64,000 nucleotides of DNA from Nocardioides sp. 503 (GCF_004522095.1 NZ_SPUI01000003.1:930001-994000); one strand, 5' to 3'. Counted from the stretch's first letter, positions 34,100 through 45,292 are shown. The notes: generated from the letters alone by a model not told the origin. Program-made: numbers and translations.

Positions 34100-37000
34100 C
34101 CTTCAGGACGAGGGGCTTGGTGGTCGCGGCCGCGACGGTCGCGGAGCCGGCGTAGGTGACCACGAGGCGGTGGGTGCCCTTGGCCAGCCGCGGCAGGACG
34201 ACGGTGACGACGCCGTTGCGCAGCGTGCCTCGGCCGAGGACCTTGGCCCCCTCCTTGACGACCACGGCGCCGGTCGGCACCAAGCCCACGGCGACCGCGG
34301 TGACCTTGACCGACCCGCGGGCCTTGGCCTTGATCTTCGCCGAGGCGAGCTTGCCGGTCAGGGTGACCGGGGCTTTGGTGACGGTGAGCCGCCGCGACGG
34401 CGAGGCGGAGCCGGTGAGGCGCTCCGAGCCGACGTACGTCGCCGTCAGGGTGTGCGAGCCCACGGCCAGCGTCGCCGCGAGCGGGAGGCGGGCCGTGCCG
34501 CCCACCAGGTCGGCCGTCGCGAGCAGCGTGGCGCCGTCGTAGAGCTCGACCCGGCCGGTAGCGGGGCTCGGCCCGGCGACGGTGACGACGGCGGTGCTCG
34601 CGCGGCCGTAGGCCCGGGTCGCCGGAGTGAGGGTCAGGGCGGTGGTCGTGGCCTGCGCGACGACGGTGAACGTCGCCTGGACGGTGCGCGCCTCGGTCAG
34701 CTCCACCCGGCAGGGCTCGGTGCCGGAGCAGCCGGACCCGGACCAGCCGGTGAAGACCGAGCCGGCGTCGGGCGTCGCCGTGAGCGTCACGACGGCGTCG
34801 GAGGGCAGTGTCTGCACGCACGTCGTGCCGCAGCTGAGGCCGGCGGGGTCGCCGGTGACGGTGCCGGAGCCGCTGCCGGCGCGGGTCACCGTGAGCGCGT
34901 GCCGCGGCAGCGGGTCGAACGTCGCCGTGACCTCGCGGTCGCCGTCCATCGCGAGCTCGCAGGTCGTGCCGGTGACGTCGGCGCAGTCGCCGCCCCAGCC
35001 GGCGAATGCCGAGCCGGCGTCGGGGACGGCAGTGAGCGTCACCGTGGCGCCCTGGGCGAGGTCGCCGGCGCAGTCGCTGCCGCAGTCGATCCCGTCGGGC
35101 TCGGAGCGGACCACGCCGGAGCCGGCGCCGAGGCGCTCGACGCCGAGGTGTCGCGGCATCAGGTCGAAGGTCGCCGTCGTCGCGCGGGCGTCGTCCATCG
35201 TCAGCGTGCATGAGGTCGACGTGCCGGTGCAGGCGCCGTCCCAGCCGACGAACGTCGACCCGTCGCCCGCTGACGCGGTGAGGGTCACCAGGTCGCCGGC
35301 GCCGACCAGGGCCGAGCAGGTCTCCCCGCAGGCGATGCCACCCACGTCGGAGGTGACCGTGCCGGTGCCGGAGCCGGCCCGGGCGACGTCGAGCGCGTAG
35401 GGGTCGTGGCGGTAGACCGCCGTGAGCGTCTCGTCGCCGTCCACGGTGAAGGAGCAGCTCCTGCCCTGACCGGCGCAGGCGCCCTCCCAGCGGACGAAGT
35501 GGTGGTACGGCAGGGGGTTGGCTGCGATCCCGGCCACGGTCCCGTGCTCGAGGGACGCCGTGCAGGTCGCCTGCGAGCAGCGCAGCGGGGTGAGCGTGGA
35601 GGTGGTGGACCCGCCGCCGTCGTTGACGACGGTGACGTCGCGCCGTACGCCGCGGAAGCGGGCCGTGACGGTGGTGGCCGCGTTCATGGTCAGCGTGCAG
35701 ACCGCGCCCTGACCGCTGCAGGCGCCCGCCCAGCTGTCGAAGGCGGTGTCGGGGCCGGGGGTGGCGACGACGGTCGCCTTCTCGCCCTGCCGGAAGGTGA
35801 ACGGGCAGCTGCCCGACGCGCACGTCGCCCCGGTGGCCGGGACGGTGACGGAGCCCGTCGCTGTCCCGGTGCCGGCGCGCTGCACGACCGTGGTGAGGGT
35901 GCGCTGGATCGGCTCGAAGACGGCGACCGCCTGGTGGTCGCGCTCGAACATGCTCAGGTGGCAGTCCCCGGCGGCGACCTGGCCGGTGCACGTGGCCCAG
36001 CGGACGAACTGCATCCCGGTGTCGGCGCGGGGCGTGAGCGTGACGTTGTCGTCCGCGCGGTAGGGGAAGGACGCCACGCAGGTTCCGGCGCAGTCGAAGG
36101 CCGGCGTCGTCCCGAACCGCACGTAGCCGGAGCCGCTGCCGCCCTCCGTCGAGCCGGTCAGCGTGATCCGGTGGTAGGTGAACGACGCCTGGACGACCGT
36201 CGGCGCGAAGCCGACCAGCACCTCGCAGCGACCGGTCATGTCGGCGTCGGGGTTGGTGCACGACCCGGCGCTCCACTTGGTGAACGTGGAGGTGGCGGCG
36301 GGCGTGGCGGTGAGCGTGACCGTCGTACCGATCTCGAAGCTGGCCTCGCAGTCGAGGCAGTCGGTGATCCCGGCCGGGCTGCTCGCGACGGTGCCGTCGC
36401 CGGTGTCGTAGGCGTCCGAGCCGGCGTGGACGAGTCCGGTCTGGAGGCGGAACGTCGCCCGGGCCGTCGTGTCCTGGTCGAGCCGCACGCGGCACCGGTC
36501 GCCGGAGACGTCCAGGCAGGCGTCGCCGTCCCAGCCGTCGAACTCGGTGTGCGCGCCGGAGTGCGCCGTGAGCCAGACGAGGGTGCCGGAGCGCAGGGCC
36601 GCGGTGCAGGAGTCGCCGACGGCGCAGTCGATGCCGCCGACGTCGGAGGTCACCGAGCCGTGGCCGTCGCCGCGGGGCTCGACGGTGAGCGTGGGCCTGG
36701 GCAGGGCCGTGAACGTGGCCGTCACCTCGAGGGGGACGCCCGAGTCGTCCACGTCGCGCGTGGCGCCGAGCTGGCAGCTGTCCGGACCGGTGCAGTCGCC
36801 GGACCAGCCCGCGAAGGTGGAGTCCTCGTCGGGGGTGGCGCTCAGGCTGAGGTCCTCGTCGATCCCGACCTCGGTCTCGCAGACCGCGCCCGCGCAGGTC
36901 AGGCCGACAGGCGTCGACGCGACCGTGCCGCCGCCCGTCCCGGCCGAGGTGACCGTGACGGGCCGGGTGTGGCGGGTGAAGACCGCGCGCGCTGCGACGG

Positions 37001-40000
37001 CGTCGCCGGGCGTCAGCGTGCAGGCGGTGGCGGTGCCGGAGCAGGCGCCCTCCCAGTGGTCGAAGCGGACGCTGGCGTTGAAGGCGGCGTGCGCGTCGAG
37101 CCTGACGGACTCGCCCGGCGACAGGTCGCGGCTGCAGTCGCCGGAGCCCTCGGCCCCGCAGGAGATGCCGCCGCTGACGCCGTCGAAGACGCTCCCGCGG
37201 TCGGCGCCGGTGCCGGCCACCGTGACCGCCACCGAGGGGGTCGTGGTGAAGGAGGCGGCCACGGAGCGCTCGCCGCCGGCGACGACCGTGCACGGGCCGG
37301 TGCCGGCGTTGGCGCACGGCGCGGACCAGCCGGCGAAGGTGGAGCCGGCCTCCGGGGTGGCCGTGAGGACCACCGACGCGCCGGCCGGGTACGTCGCCGC
37401 ACAGACCGCGCCGCAGTCGATCCCGGACGGGGCGCTGGTCACGACGCCGGCGCCGCCGCCGGTCGTCGCGACGCGGACGGTGTTGAGCTCGAAGTGCGCG
37501 GTGGCGGACGCGGCCTCGGAGAGCTGCACGGTGCAGACCGTCGCGGTGGTCTCGCAGGCGCCGGTCCAGCGCACGAACCGGGAGTCGGCCGCTCGCGGGA
37601 CCGCCGTCAGCGCGACGCTGGTGAACCGGTCGTAGTCGGTGGCGCACACGTCGCCGCAGTCGAGGTCGGTCCCGTCGACGCCGGTGACGTCGCCGGTGAC
37701 CACGCCGCCACCGGTGCCGGCGGTCGCCACCTCGAGGTGGCGGACGTTGCGGGTGAACTCCGCCGTGACGTGGCGGGCCTGGTCCATGGTGACGCGGCAC
37801 TGGTCGGTGCCGGCGCAGGCGCCGCTCCACCCGGTGAACCGCGCGTTGCCGGCCGGGTCGGCCTGGACCAGCACGGACACGCCGTGCGGGAGGTCGGCCG
37901 CGCAGACGTCGCCGCAGTCGAGGGTGATGTCCTCGGGGAACGGCCCGACCTGCACGAGCTCGCTGGAGACCGTGCCACCACCCGTGCCGGTGCGGGCCAG
38001 GGTGAGCCGGTGGCGCTTCAGCATGAAGATCGGCGACACGGCCTGCGAGCGGTCCAGCGTGAGCGTGCAGGTGGCGCCGCTGCCGGCGCACGCGCCGGTC
38101 CAGCCGTCGAGGACCGAGGTGGACGCGTCCGGGGTCGCGGTGAGCGCGACCCGCGTGCCGTCGTAGACGTCGGTCTGGCAGAAGTCGGCGCAGTCCAGGC
38201 CCGGCAGGTCGGTGGTGACCCCGCCGGCGCCGGAGCCCTCGGAGCCGGGGACGGTCAGCCGGTGGCGAGGCACCAGCGTGAAGGTGGCCCGCACGGCGCG
38301 CGCCTCGTCGAGGGAGACGGTGCAGTCACCGGTGCCGGAGCAGGCGCCCGACCAGCCGGTGAAGGTGCTGTCGTGCGACGGCGTGCCGCTGAGGCCCGCG
38401 GCGTGCAGCGTCACGGTCGAGAACTGCTCGAGCGCGAACCAGCGGTCGACGCAGCCGTCGGCGCAGGCGATGCCCGGGGTGTCGCTGGTGACCAGGCCGC
38501 CGCCGGTGCCGTCCTTGGCGACGTCGAGGCGCCGGGAGCTCTTCGTGAAGCTGGCGATCACGGTGTGCGAGCCGTCCATGGTGATCGTGCAGGTCTCGGA
38601 CGACTCGGTGCAGGGGTAGGTCCACCACTGGCCGGTCGAGCCGACGGCGGCGTGGCGGGTCAGGACGACCTCGGTGCCGTCGGGGTGCCGGCCCGAGCAG
38701 TCGGTGGTCGCGCAGGGCTTCCCGTCCACCGTGCCGGTGACGGTCCCGGCGCCGGCGCCGCGGGTGCCGACGGTCAGTACGTTGCGCCGGTAGCCGGCGT
38801 AGACGTGGACGGCCCGGTCGGTCAGCGTGACGGTGCAGAGGCCCAGGCCGGTGCAGGTGCCGCGGCCGTCGCGCCAGCCGCGGAAGACCGAGGAGGCGTC
38901 GGGGGTCTGGCGCAGCGTCACCGCGGTGCCGGTGTCGACGTCGGTGCAGCCGGGCCCGCAGGGGAAGCCGGCCGGGGAGGTCGTGATCTCGCCGCCGCCG
39001 TCGCCGTCGGTCGACCAGGTGAGGCGACGGAGCTGGTGGAAGGTCGCGGTGACGCTGTGCCGCTGGTCCATGGTGACCGCGCAGGTGAGTTCGAGGCCCG
39101 CGCAGGTGCCGCCGCGCCAGCCGGCGAAGCGCTGGTTCGCGCCCGGTACGGCGGTCAGGGTCACCGACGCGCCGGTGTCGTACGTCGCGACGCAGGTCGT
39201 CGCGGCGGTGCCGCAGTCGACCCGCCCGTCACCGCTAGTGACCCGGCCGGAGCCGGTGCCGTCGGTCGCCACGGTCAGGCGTCGGCTGGCCACGGGCGTG
39301 ATGCTGAGGAACGGCGTGTAGCCCGAGGTGTTGACCGCGAGGCGGGGCGTGGTGCCGGCCGACGTACGGCCGGGCACGACGTAGCTGGAGCCGCCACCGC
39401 CGCCGCCGTAGGTGCCCAGGAAGGAGCCACCCTGTCCGCCGCCGAACCAGCCGCCGCCGCCGCCGCCGCCGAACTGGTCACCCTCGGAGACCGAGCCGCC
39501 GTTGCGGTAGAGCGCGCTGGCGCCGGTGCCGGTCGGGGCCCAGCCGAGGTAGGTGCCGCCGCCCGCTCCCGAGGCGCCGCCGGCGCCGCCACCGTGCAGG
39601 CCGCCGGCGCCGCCGCCGTTGCTGCCGGTCGAGCAGCCGCCGAAGATCGGGTAGCAGTGCCGCGTCGCGCCGCCAGGGCTGCCGGCGTCGCCGCCAGGGC
39701 CGCCGTTGCCGCCGGGGGACCTGGACCCGCCGCCACCACCGCCGCCGGCGACGGCCAGCACGGCGTCGCCGTTGACCGCCGTGCCGGAGCTGCCGCAGCT
39801 GGCGTTGTCGGTGGACAGCCAGGTCGCGCCGCCGCCCCCGCCGCCGTAGTCGATCGCGTTGAACTGGCCGTAGCCCTTGTGGGAGTCGCCGCCGGCGCCG
39901 CCGCGGTGCCGGGCGCCGCCGCCGACCTGCTCGCGGCCGGTCCCGCCGGCCGCGCCGGGCACGACCACGTAGAGGTACTCCCCCGGTTGGACGTCCAGGC

Positions 40001-40304
40001 GCGCGGTGACGTCGCCGCCTCGGCCACCGGAGTTGCCGGTGCCGCCTCCGGCGAACCCGGCGCCGCCGACGAGCTGGACGTCGATCTGGCCGACCTGGTC
40101 CGGGACGACGTAGACCTGGCAGGTGTCCGCGGGGCCGAACTCGGTGGCAGCGGGGGCTGCGGCGGTGGCCGCGGCTGCCGGTGCCGTCACCGGTGCGGCC
40201 TGGGCGGGGGCAGCCGTCACGGAGAGGACCGACCCGGCGAGCGCGACGACGGCGAGCGTCGCCAGGCGACGACCCCCGCGCCGGTAGAGCGTGCGTCGTC
40301 CCAT
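34092..40304 (-). CDS. 2070-residue secreted protein with 18 InlB-B-like cysteine-rich repeats
   Basis: A very large exported protein. A signal peptide ends near residue 36 (AAPAQA). Residues about 60-335 are glycine-rich. Eighteen divergent repeats of about 85 residues fill residues 341-1880, each typically with GTGxGxVTS, a CxxxC-like pair, TVTLTATP, FxGWxGxC and CTVTM...VTATF; this is the divergent InlB B-repeat family (beta-grasp), most copies with four Cys that could form two disulfides. The end (about 1885-2070) is two Ig-like domains (Big_3_5-like). No LPXTG or membrane anchor follows, so it is probably released or held non-covalently. Likely adhesive or structural; no enzyme domain seen. 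Confidence 0.9.
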   Translation of the reverse strand: MGRRTLYRRGGRRLATLAVVALAGSVLSVTAAPAQAAPVTAPAAAATAAAPAATEFGPADTCQVYVVPDQVGQIDVQLVGGAGFAGGGTGNSGGRGGDVTARLDVQPGEYLYVVVPGAAGGTGREQVGGGARHRGGAGGDSHKGYGQFNAIDYGGGGGGATWLSTDNASCGSSGTAVNGDAVLAVAGGGGGGGSRSPGGNGGPGGDAGSPGGATRHCYPIFGGCSTGSNGGGAGGLHGGGAGGASGAGGGTYLGWAPTGTGASALYRNGGSVSEGDQFGGGGGGGWFGGGQGGSFLGTYGGGGGGSSYVVPGRTSAGTTPRLAVNTSGYTPFLSITPVASRRLTVATDGTGSGRVTSGDGRVDCGTAATTCVATYDTGASVTLTAVPGANQRFAGWRGGTCAGLELTCAVTMDQRHSVTATFHQLRRLTWSTDGDGGGEITTSPAGFPCGPGCTDVDTGTAVTLRQTPDASSVFRGWRDGRGTCTGLGLCTVTLTDRAVHVYAGYRRNVLTVGTRGAGAGTVTGTVDGKPCATTDCSGRHPDGTEVVLTRHAAVGSTGQWWTYPCTESSETCTITMDGSHTVIASFTKSSRRLDVAKDGTGGGLVTSDTPGIACADGCVDRWFALEQFSTVTLHAAGLSGTPSHDSTFTGWSGACSGTGDCTVSLDEARAVRATFTLVPRHRLTVPGSEGSGAGGVTTDLPGLDCADFCQTDVYDGTRVALTATPDASTSVLDGWTGACAGSGATCTLTLDRSQAVSPIFMLKRHRLTLARTGTGGGTVSSELVQVGPFPEDITLDCGDVCAADLPHGVSVLVQADPAGNARFTGWSGACAGTDQCRVTMDQARHVTAEFTRNVRHLEVATAGTGGGVVTGDVTGVDGTDLDCGDVCATDYDRFTSVALTAVPRAADSRFVRWTGACETTATVCTVQLSEAASATAHFELNTVRVATTGGGAGVVTSAPSGIDCGAVCAATYPAGASVVLTATPEAGSTFAGWSAPCANAGTGPCTVVAGGERSVAASFTTTPSVAVTVAGTGADRGSVFDGVSGGISCGAEGSGDCSRDLSPGESVRLDAHAAFNASVRFDHWEGACSGTATACTLTPGDAVAARAVFTRHTRPVTVTSAGTGGGTVASTPVGLTCAGAVCETEVGIDEDLSLSATPDEDSTFAGWSGDCTGPDSCQLGATRDVDDSGVPLEVTATFTALPRPTLTVEPRGDGHGSVTSDVGGIDCAVGDSCTAALRSGTLVWLTAHSGAHTEFDGWDGDACLDVSGDRCRVRLDQDTTARATFRLQTGLVHAGSDAYDTGDGTVASSPAGITDCLDCEASFEIGTTVTLTATPAATSTFTKWSAGSCTNPDADMTGRCEVLVGFAPTVVQASFTYHRITLTGSTEGGSGSGYVRFGTTPAFDCAGTCVASFPYRADDNVTLTPRADTGMQFVRWATCTGQVAAGDCHLSMFERDHQAVAVFEPIQRTLTTVVQRAGTGTATGSVTVPATGATCASGSCPFTFRQGEKATVVATPGPDTAFDSWAGACSGQGAVCTLTMNAATTVTARFRGVRRDVTVVNDGGGSTTSTLTPLRCSQATCTASLEHGTVAGIAANPLPYHHFVRWEGACAGQGRSCSFTVDGDETLTAVYRHDPYALDVARAGSGTGTVTSDVGGIACGETCSALVGAGDLVTLTASAGDGSTFVGWDGACTGTSTSCTLTMDDARATTATFDLMPRHLGVERLGAGSGVVRSEPDGIDCGSDCAGDLAQGATVTLTAVPDAGSAFAGWGGDCADVTGTTCELAMDGDREVTATFDPLPRHALTVTRAGSGSGTVTGDPAGLSCGTTCVQTLPSDAVVTLTATPDAGSVFTGWSGSGCSGTEPCRVELTEARTVQATFTVVAQATTTALTLTPATRAYGRASTAVVTVAGPSPATGRVELYDGATLLATADLVGGTARLPLAATLAVGSHTLTATYVGSERLTGSASPSRRLTVTKAPVTLTGKLASAKIKAKARGSVKVTAVAVGLVPTGAVVVKEGAKVLGRGTLRNGVVTVVLPRLAKGTHRLVVTYAGSATVAAATTKPLVLKVT

Positions 40305-40397
40305 GACCGTGCCCCCATGTCTGCGACCCGGACGGGCCGAGGAACGGTAACGCCGCGACCGGGCTCCCCGTGGGGTTTCGGCGGAATCGCCCCGTCG

Positions 40398-40445
40398 GTC
40401 AGGTGACCCAGCGGCCGCGGTGGAGGACCCGCTGGACGTCCGGTG
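40398..40445 (-). pseudogene. duplicated 3' end of nagA
   Basis: About 44 of 48 bases match the 3' end of the intact nagA at 42114-42162, including the codons for VQRVLHRGRWVT and the stop. It is not attached to any nagA body; upstream on the minus strand is unrelated open sequence to 40617. It looks like a recombination remnant. The rest of the 264-bp gap 40305-40568 holds the presumed promoter of the giant gene and nothing else I recognise. Confidence 0.7.
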
Positions 40446-40568
40446 CCCAGGTCGGCACCCACCTCTGCGATTCCGAACGCGAAGTCGCCGACCGGTACCG
40501 GCGTTCCCGCTCAGCAGCCTCAGAGGCCTCGAGCGAACCAGCGAGCTCGTCGAGGGACTTCTGCCGGC

Positions 40569-41300
40569 TCAGTGCAGCCGAGCGAGGTCGCGCCGGACGT
40601 AGCGCAGGTGGGCCCACTCCTCCTCCAGGATCACCCGGACGCAGTCGCCGACGCTGGGGTGCCAGTCACCGCCGCCCCACGGGTTGTCGCGCTCCTCCGC
40701 GAGCAGCTCCGGCGTCGCCGTGGCCAGGAAGTCCGTCACCAGCTGCTGTCGCTCGGCGCGCACGGCGAGGACCTCCTCGTAGGCCGGCGGCTTGACGCGG
40801 AAGATCGACATGTCGAAGCCCATCTCGCCGGCACCGGTGAAGATCTGGCCGACCTCGTGGAACGGCTGCGGCACCCGCAGGACGGCGCCGCGGAGCCAGG
40901 CGTCCGTCGCCAGGATGAGGTGGCGCAGGGTCTGAGCCAGGGACCACTCGTCCTCGACGTGGGCGTCCACCAGCGCGGACGGCGTGCTCGCCACCGTCTC
41001 CTGCCACGCGGCCTGCACCGCGACCCACCCCTCGCGCAAGCCCTCGGGCGTCTGCGCCTTCTGCAGCTCGCGGCCCGGGAACCGCCGGTTGAGCTCGGCG
41101 TCCACGAGTGGCACCACGTCCACCCCATTGACGAAGAGGCTGCCGAAGAACAGGTCATGACTGTCGATGTCGAGCCCGCCCACGTCCACGCTGCGCATCG
41201 TCACGCCGCTGACGTCGGAGAACCTCAGGGTGGCGCCCTTGAAGCTGGTCCTGACGAAGGTCGCGCCTTCGAACTCGTCGGTGCCTGAGTACGTCGTCAT
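40569..41300 (-). CDS. DinB-family protein with pentapeptide-like N-terminus
   Basis: A 243-residue protein. Residues about 8-45 resemble a short pentapeptide-repeat run (FEGATFVRTSFKGATLRFSDV); from about 85 on is a DinB/DUF664 four-helix fold, with potential metal-binding His residues in TLRHLILATD and EEEWAHLRYVRRDL. DinB-type proteins include thiol-dependent transferases and many of unknown function. ATG41300 is chosen because the pentapeptide part begins there; upstream extension overlaps the DUF72 gene in another frame. It follows the DUF72 gene by 31 bp on the same strand. Confidence 0.8.
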   Translation of the reverse strand: MTTYSGTDEFEGATFVRTSFKGATLRFSDVSGVTMRSVDVGGLDIDSHDLFFGSLFVNGVDVVPLVDAELNRRFPGRELQKAQTPEGLREGWVAVQAAWQETVASTPSALVDAHVEDEWSLAQTLRHLILATDAWLRGAVLRVPQPFHEVGQIFTGAGEMGFDMSIFRVKPPAYEEVLAVRAERQQLVTDFLATATPELLAEERDNPWGGGDWHPSVGDCVRVILEEEWAHLRYVRRDLARLH

Positions 41301-41331
41301 CGCTCCATCATCACCGGAGGCGGGGACACAC

Positions 41332-42057
41332 CTACGCAGAAAGCAGAGCGCGGAACCGCTCTGCGTCGTCGGTGCGGGGCAGGTTGTTGAACATGACGTA
41401 CGGCGACGGCCGGCCGTCGACCAGGTCCCGGAGCCGGCGCAGCTCGTCGTCGGTGTGGACGTGCCGCGAGCCCGTGGTGCCGTGCAGCCGGTAGTAGGTC
41501 CGGTCCGGCGTGACCGTCTCGGTCTGCATGGGGTCGACCACGTGGACCAGGTCCAGCTCGGCGCAGAGCTCGGTGAGCAGCTGCGTGGGCCATGCACCAC
41601 GGGGCTCCCACAGGAGCCGCCCGGCCGGCCGCTCCACCTCCGAGACGAAGGTACGCAGCCGCCCGATGTTCTCAGCCGTCGGGCGAAAGCTCTTCGGGCA
41701 CTGCAGCAGCACCGCGGTCGCCCGGAGGAGGCGAGCGCACTCGAGGGTCCGCCGCCAGCCCGCCAGCACCGGAGGCGTCGTGCGGAACGCCCCGACCTGT
41801 CCACGGTCGGCCTCCGGGAGAGGTCGCTTCATGCGCCGGTACGTGGGGCTGTTGGACTCGTGGGTGACGACCTGCCACGCCTTGATGGTGAACTCGAAGT
41901 CGGCCGGCACCTGCGCACGCCAGCGCGCCAGCACCGCGTCGGCGGGCGGCTCGTAGAACGTGTGCTGCACCTCGACCAGCGGGAAGCGCCGCACGTACGA
42001 CGCCTGCGAGACCGTCCAGCCGCACAGCCCTACGCGAACATCCACGTGTTCAGCCAT
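41332..42057 (-). CDS. DUF72 family protein
   Basis: A 241-residue TIM-barrel-like protein of the widespread DUF72 (YecE) family, function unknown. Family signatures are VGLCGWTVS at the start, VQHTFYEPP, PADFEFTIKAWQVVTHE and the C-terminal YYRLHGTTGSRH and YVMFNNL. ATG42057 gives the standard N-terminus; an in-frame ATG42102 would add 15 residues. It lies between nagA and the DinB gene. Confidence 0.87.
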   Translation of the reverse strand: MAEHVDVRVGLCGWTVSQASYVRRFPLVEVQHTFYEPPADAVLARWRAQVPADFEFTIKAWQVVTHESNSPTYRRMKRPLPEADRGQVGAFRTTPPVLAGWRRTLECARLLRATAVLLQCPKSFRPTAENIGRLRTFVSEVERPAGRLLWEPRGAWPTQLLTELCAELDLVHVVDPMQTETVTPDRTYYRLHGTTGSRHVHTDDELRRLRDLVDGRPSPYVMFNNLPRTDDAERFRALLSA

Positions 42058-42114
42058 GACGCCGAGTCTCGCTGACGGAAGGGACGCGGAGAAGTCGCCC
42101 ATCGGGCGTGCGGG

Positions 42115-43236
42115 TCACGTGACCCAGCGGCCGCGGTGGAGGACGCGCTGGACGTCGAGGTGCTCGTCGAGGACGACGAGGTCGGCGCGGTGGCCGGGGA
42201 CGAGGGAGCCGACTCCCTCGAGGCCGAGCATCTCGGCGGGGGTCGACGTCGCGGCGCGGACGGCGTCGACGAGCGGCAGGCCGGTGACCTGCACGGCGTA
42301 CCGGACGGCTGCGGCGAGGGTGAGCGTCGAGCCGGCGATCGCGCCGCCCTCGGCCAGCCGGGCCACGCCGTCGCGGACGGTGACCGTCATCCGGCCGAGG
42401 CGGTAGTCGCCGTCGGCCGCCGCGGCGGCGGCCATCGCGTCGGTCACCAGCACGATCCGCTCGGGCTTCGCCTCCGCGGCGAGCCGCAGCGCGGCGGGAT
42501 GGACGTGGACGCCGTCGGCGATCAGCTCGACGCAGGCGTCCGGCCGCTCCAGCAGCGCCGCGATCGGACCGGGTTCGCGGTGGTGGAGCGGCCGCATCGC
42601 GTTGAAGAGGTGGGTGCCGACCCGGGCGCCGGCGTCGAGCGCCGCCCGCGCCTGGTCGTACGTCGCCTCGGTGTGGCCGATCGCCGCCACGACTCCGGCC
42701 GCCGCCAGCCGGCGCACCGCGTCCAGGCCGCCGGGCAGCTCGGGGGCGAGCGTGACCATCCGGACCTGGCCGCGCCCGGCCTCGAGCAGCGCCTCCAGCA
42801 GCGCCGGGTCGGGCTCGGTGAGCAGGGCCGGGTCGTGGGCGCCGGCGCGCTTCGGGCTCAGCCACGGGCCCTCGAGGTGGATGCCGGCCACCACGCCGTC
42901 CGCGGCGGCCACGGCCAGCTCGGCCACGGACGCCAGCAGCCGCTCGGGCGTCGCCGTGACGAGGCTGGCCACCATCGTGGTCGTGCCGTGGGCGAGGTGC
43001 GCGCGCGTGACGGCCGCGGCGGCATCCGCCGTCCCGGTGTCGAAGGAGGCGCCCCCGCCGCCGTGCACGTGCACGTCCACGAAGCCCGGGACGAGCGTCG
43101 CGCCGGGCTGGTCGACCTCGGCCGGCCGACCGGGCGCGCCCTCGCCGACGGCGACGACGCGGTCGCCCTCGACGAAGACCCACCCCGGCGCGAGGACCCG
43201 GGTGGGGGTGACCACCCGGGCCGCCGCGATGAGCAT
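42115..43236 (-). CDS. nagA: N-acetylglucosamine-6-phosphate deacetylase
   Basis: A 373-residue metal-dependent amidohydrolase that removes acetate from GlcNAc-6-phosphate. Metal and substrate motifs are VDVHVHGGGG near residue 57, the Glu in GIHLEGPWLS, His in AIGHTEATY, THLFNAMRPLHHR, and the catalytic Asp in LVTDAMAAA. It is encoded just downstream of the PTS permease, forming a dasR-like, EIIC, nagA transcription unit. The stop overlaps a 14-base palindrome (GGGTCACGTGACCC, 42112-42125). Confidence 0.95.
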   Translation of the reverse strand: MLIAAARVVTPTRVLAPGWVFVEGDRVVAVGEGAPGRPAEVDQPGATLVPGFVDVHVHGGGGASFDTGTADAAAAVTRAHLAHGTTTMVASLVTATPERLLASVAELAVAAADGVVAGIHLEGPWLSPKRAGAHDPALLTEPDPALLEALLEAGRGQVRMVTLAPELPGGLDAVRRLAAAGVVAAIGHTEATYDQARAALDAGARVGTHLFNAMRPLHHREPGPIAALLERPDACVELIADGVHVHPAALRLAAEAKPERIVLVTDAMAAAAAADGDYRLGRMTVTVRDGVARLAEGGAIAGSTLTLAAAVRYAVQVTGLPLVDAVRAATSTPAEMLGLEGVGSLVPGHRADLVVLDEHLDVQRVLHRGRWVT

Positions 43237-43238
43237 GC

Positions 43239-44485
<1,247 letters not shown>

Positions 44486-44489
<4 letters not shown>

Positions 44490-45265
44490 CGATTCTTCCT
44501 CTCGGAGGTGGTGCGGCGGTGGTCCAGGTCGTCACGCCCCAGGGACATGTGGAGCTGGTAGCGGTCGCCCCGGTAGCGCGAGACGACGTGCTCGAGGGGT
44601 CGCCCGGCGCTGGACGACACCCGGCGGAAGACCAGGAGCGGGGTGTTGACGGGGGCGTCGAGGCGGCGCGCGGTGGCGGCGTCGGCCGTCTCGCCCCACA
44701 GGGTCTGCTCGGCGGCGTCGATGGGCGCGTCGAAGACGTCGGCGAACAGCTCGTAGAGCGAGCCGCCGAGGTCGTGACGGTCGAGTCCGGGCAGCAGCGC
44801 GCGGGGGTACCAGCCGTGCTCGAGCGCGATCGGCTCGCCGTCGGCGAGCCGGACCCGGTCGACGCGCCAGGCGGTGCCGTCGCCGTCCAGACCCAGCGCC
44901 CTGGCCACCTCGCTCGGCGGCTCGTCGAGCTCCACCGACAGCAGCCGCGTGGACGGCTCAAGCCCACGGCGGCGCATGTCCTGGCTGAACGACGCCAGGT
45001 GCAGCCGGCTCTCGAGGCGCGGCGTCGCCACGAACGTGCCCTTGCCGTGGACGCGGTGCAGCAGCCCGTCGGAGACGAGCACGTCGATCGCCTTGCGCAC
45101 GGTCGCCCGGGAGACGCCGTACGTCGCCATCAGCTCGCGCTCGGAGGGGATCGCGGCCTCGGGGCCGAGCTCCTTGACCGCCAGCTCCGCGAGCGCGTCG
45201 CTGAGCTGGGCGTGCTTGGTGAGGGGCCCCCCGGTGCGGGTGCGGGCGGAGCGGTTGGTGGGCAC
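44486..45265 (-). CDS. GntR/HutC-family (UTRA) regulator, DasR/NagR-like
   Basis: A 259-residue repressor: winged helix at about residues 20-80 (IPSERELMATYGVSRATVRKAIDVL) and a C-terminal UTRA effector domain. DasR-type proteins bind glucosamine-6-phosphate or GlcNAc-6-phosphate and control chitin and amino-sugar genes. GTG45265 is the start; the frame is open further but upstream lies the divergent promoter. It is first gene of the EIIC-nagA unit and divergent from the SIS deaminase gene. Its likely operator is at 45293. Confidence 0.92.
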
Positions 45266-45292
45266 TGCGACCTCTCGACGGCGTTCCGTGTC

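Noticed and set aside
34092..40304. Internalin-type virulence factor
   Set aside because: InlB B-repeats are widespread in environmental bacteria; no leucine-rich repeats or sorting signal are present.
35406..40406. A 1666-codon open frame on the plus strand opposite the giant repeat-protein gene
   Set aside because: It is antisense to a convincing repeat protein; long antisense frames are common in very GC-rich DNA and its translation is low-complexity with no domain.
40446..40617. Small gene of 72 codons ending in the duplicated nagA tail
   Set aside because: It overlaps the DinB gene, lacks a ribosome site and reads as a chance frame joined to the nagA remnant.
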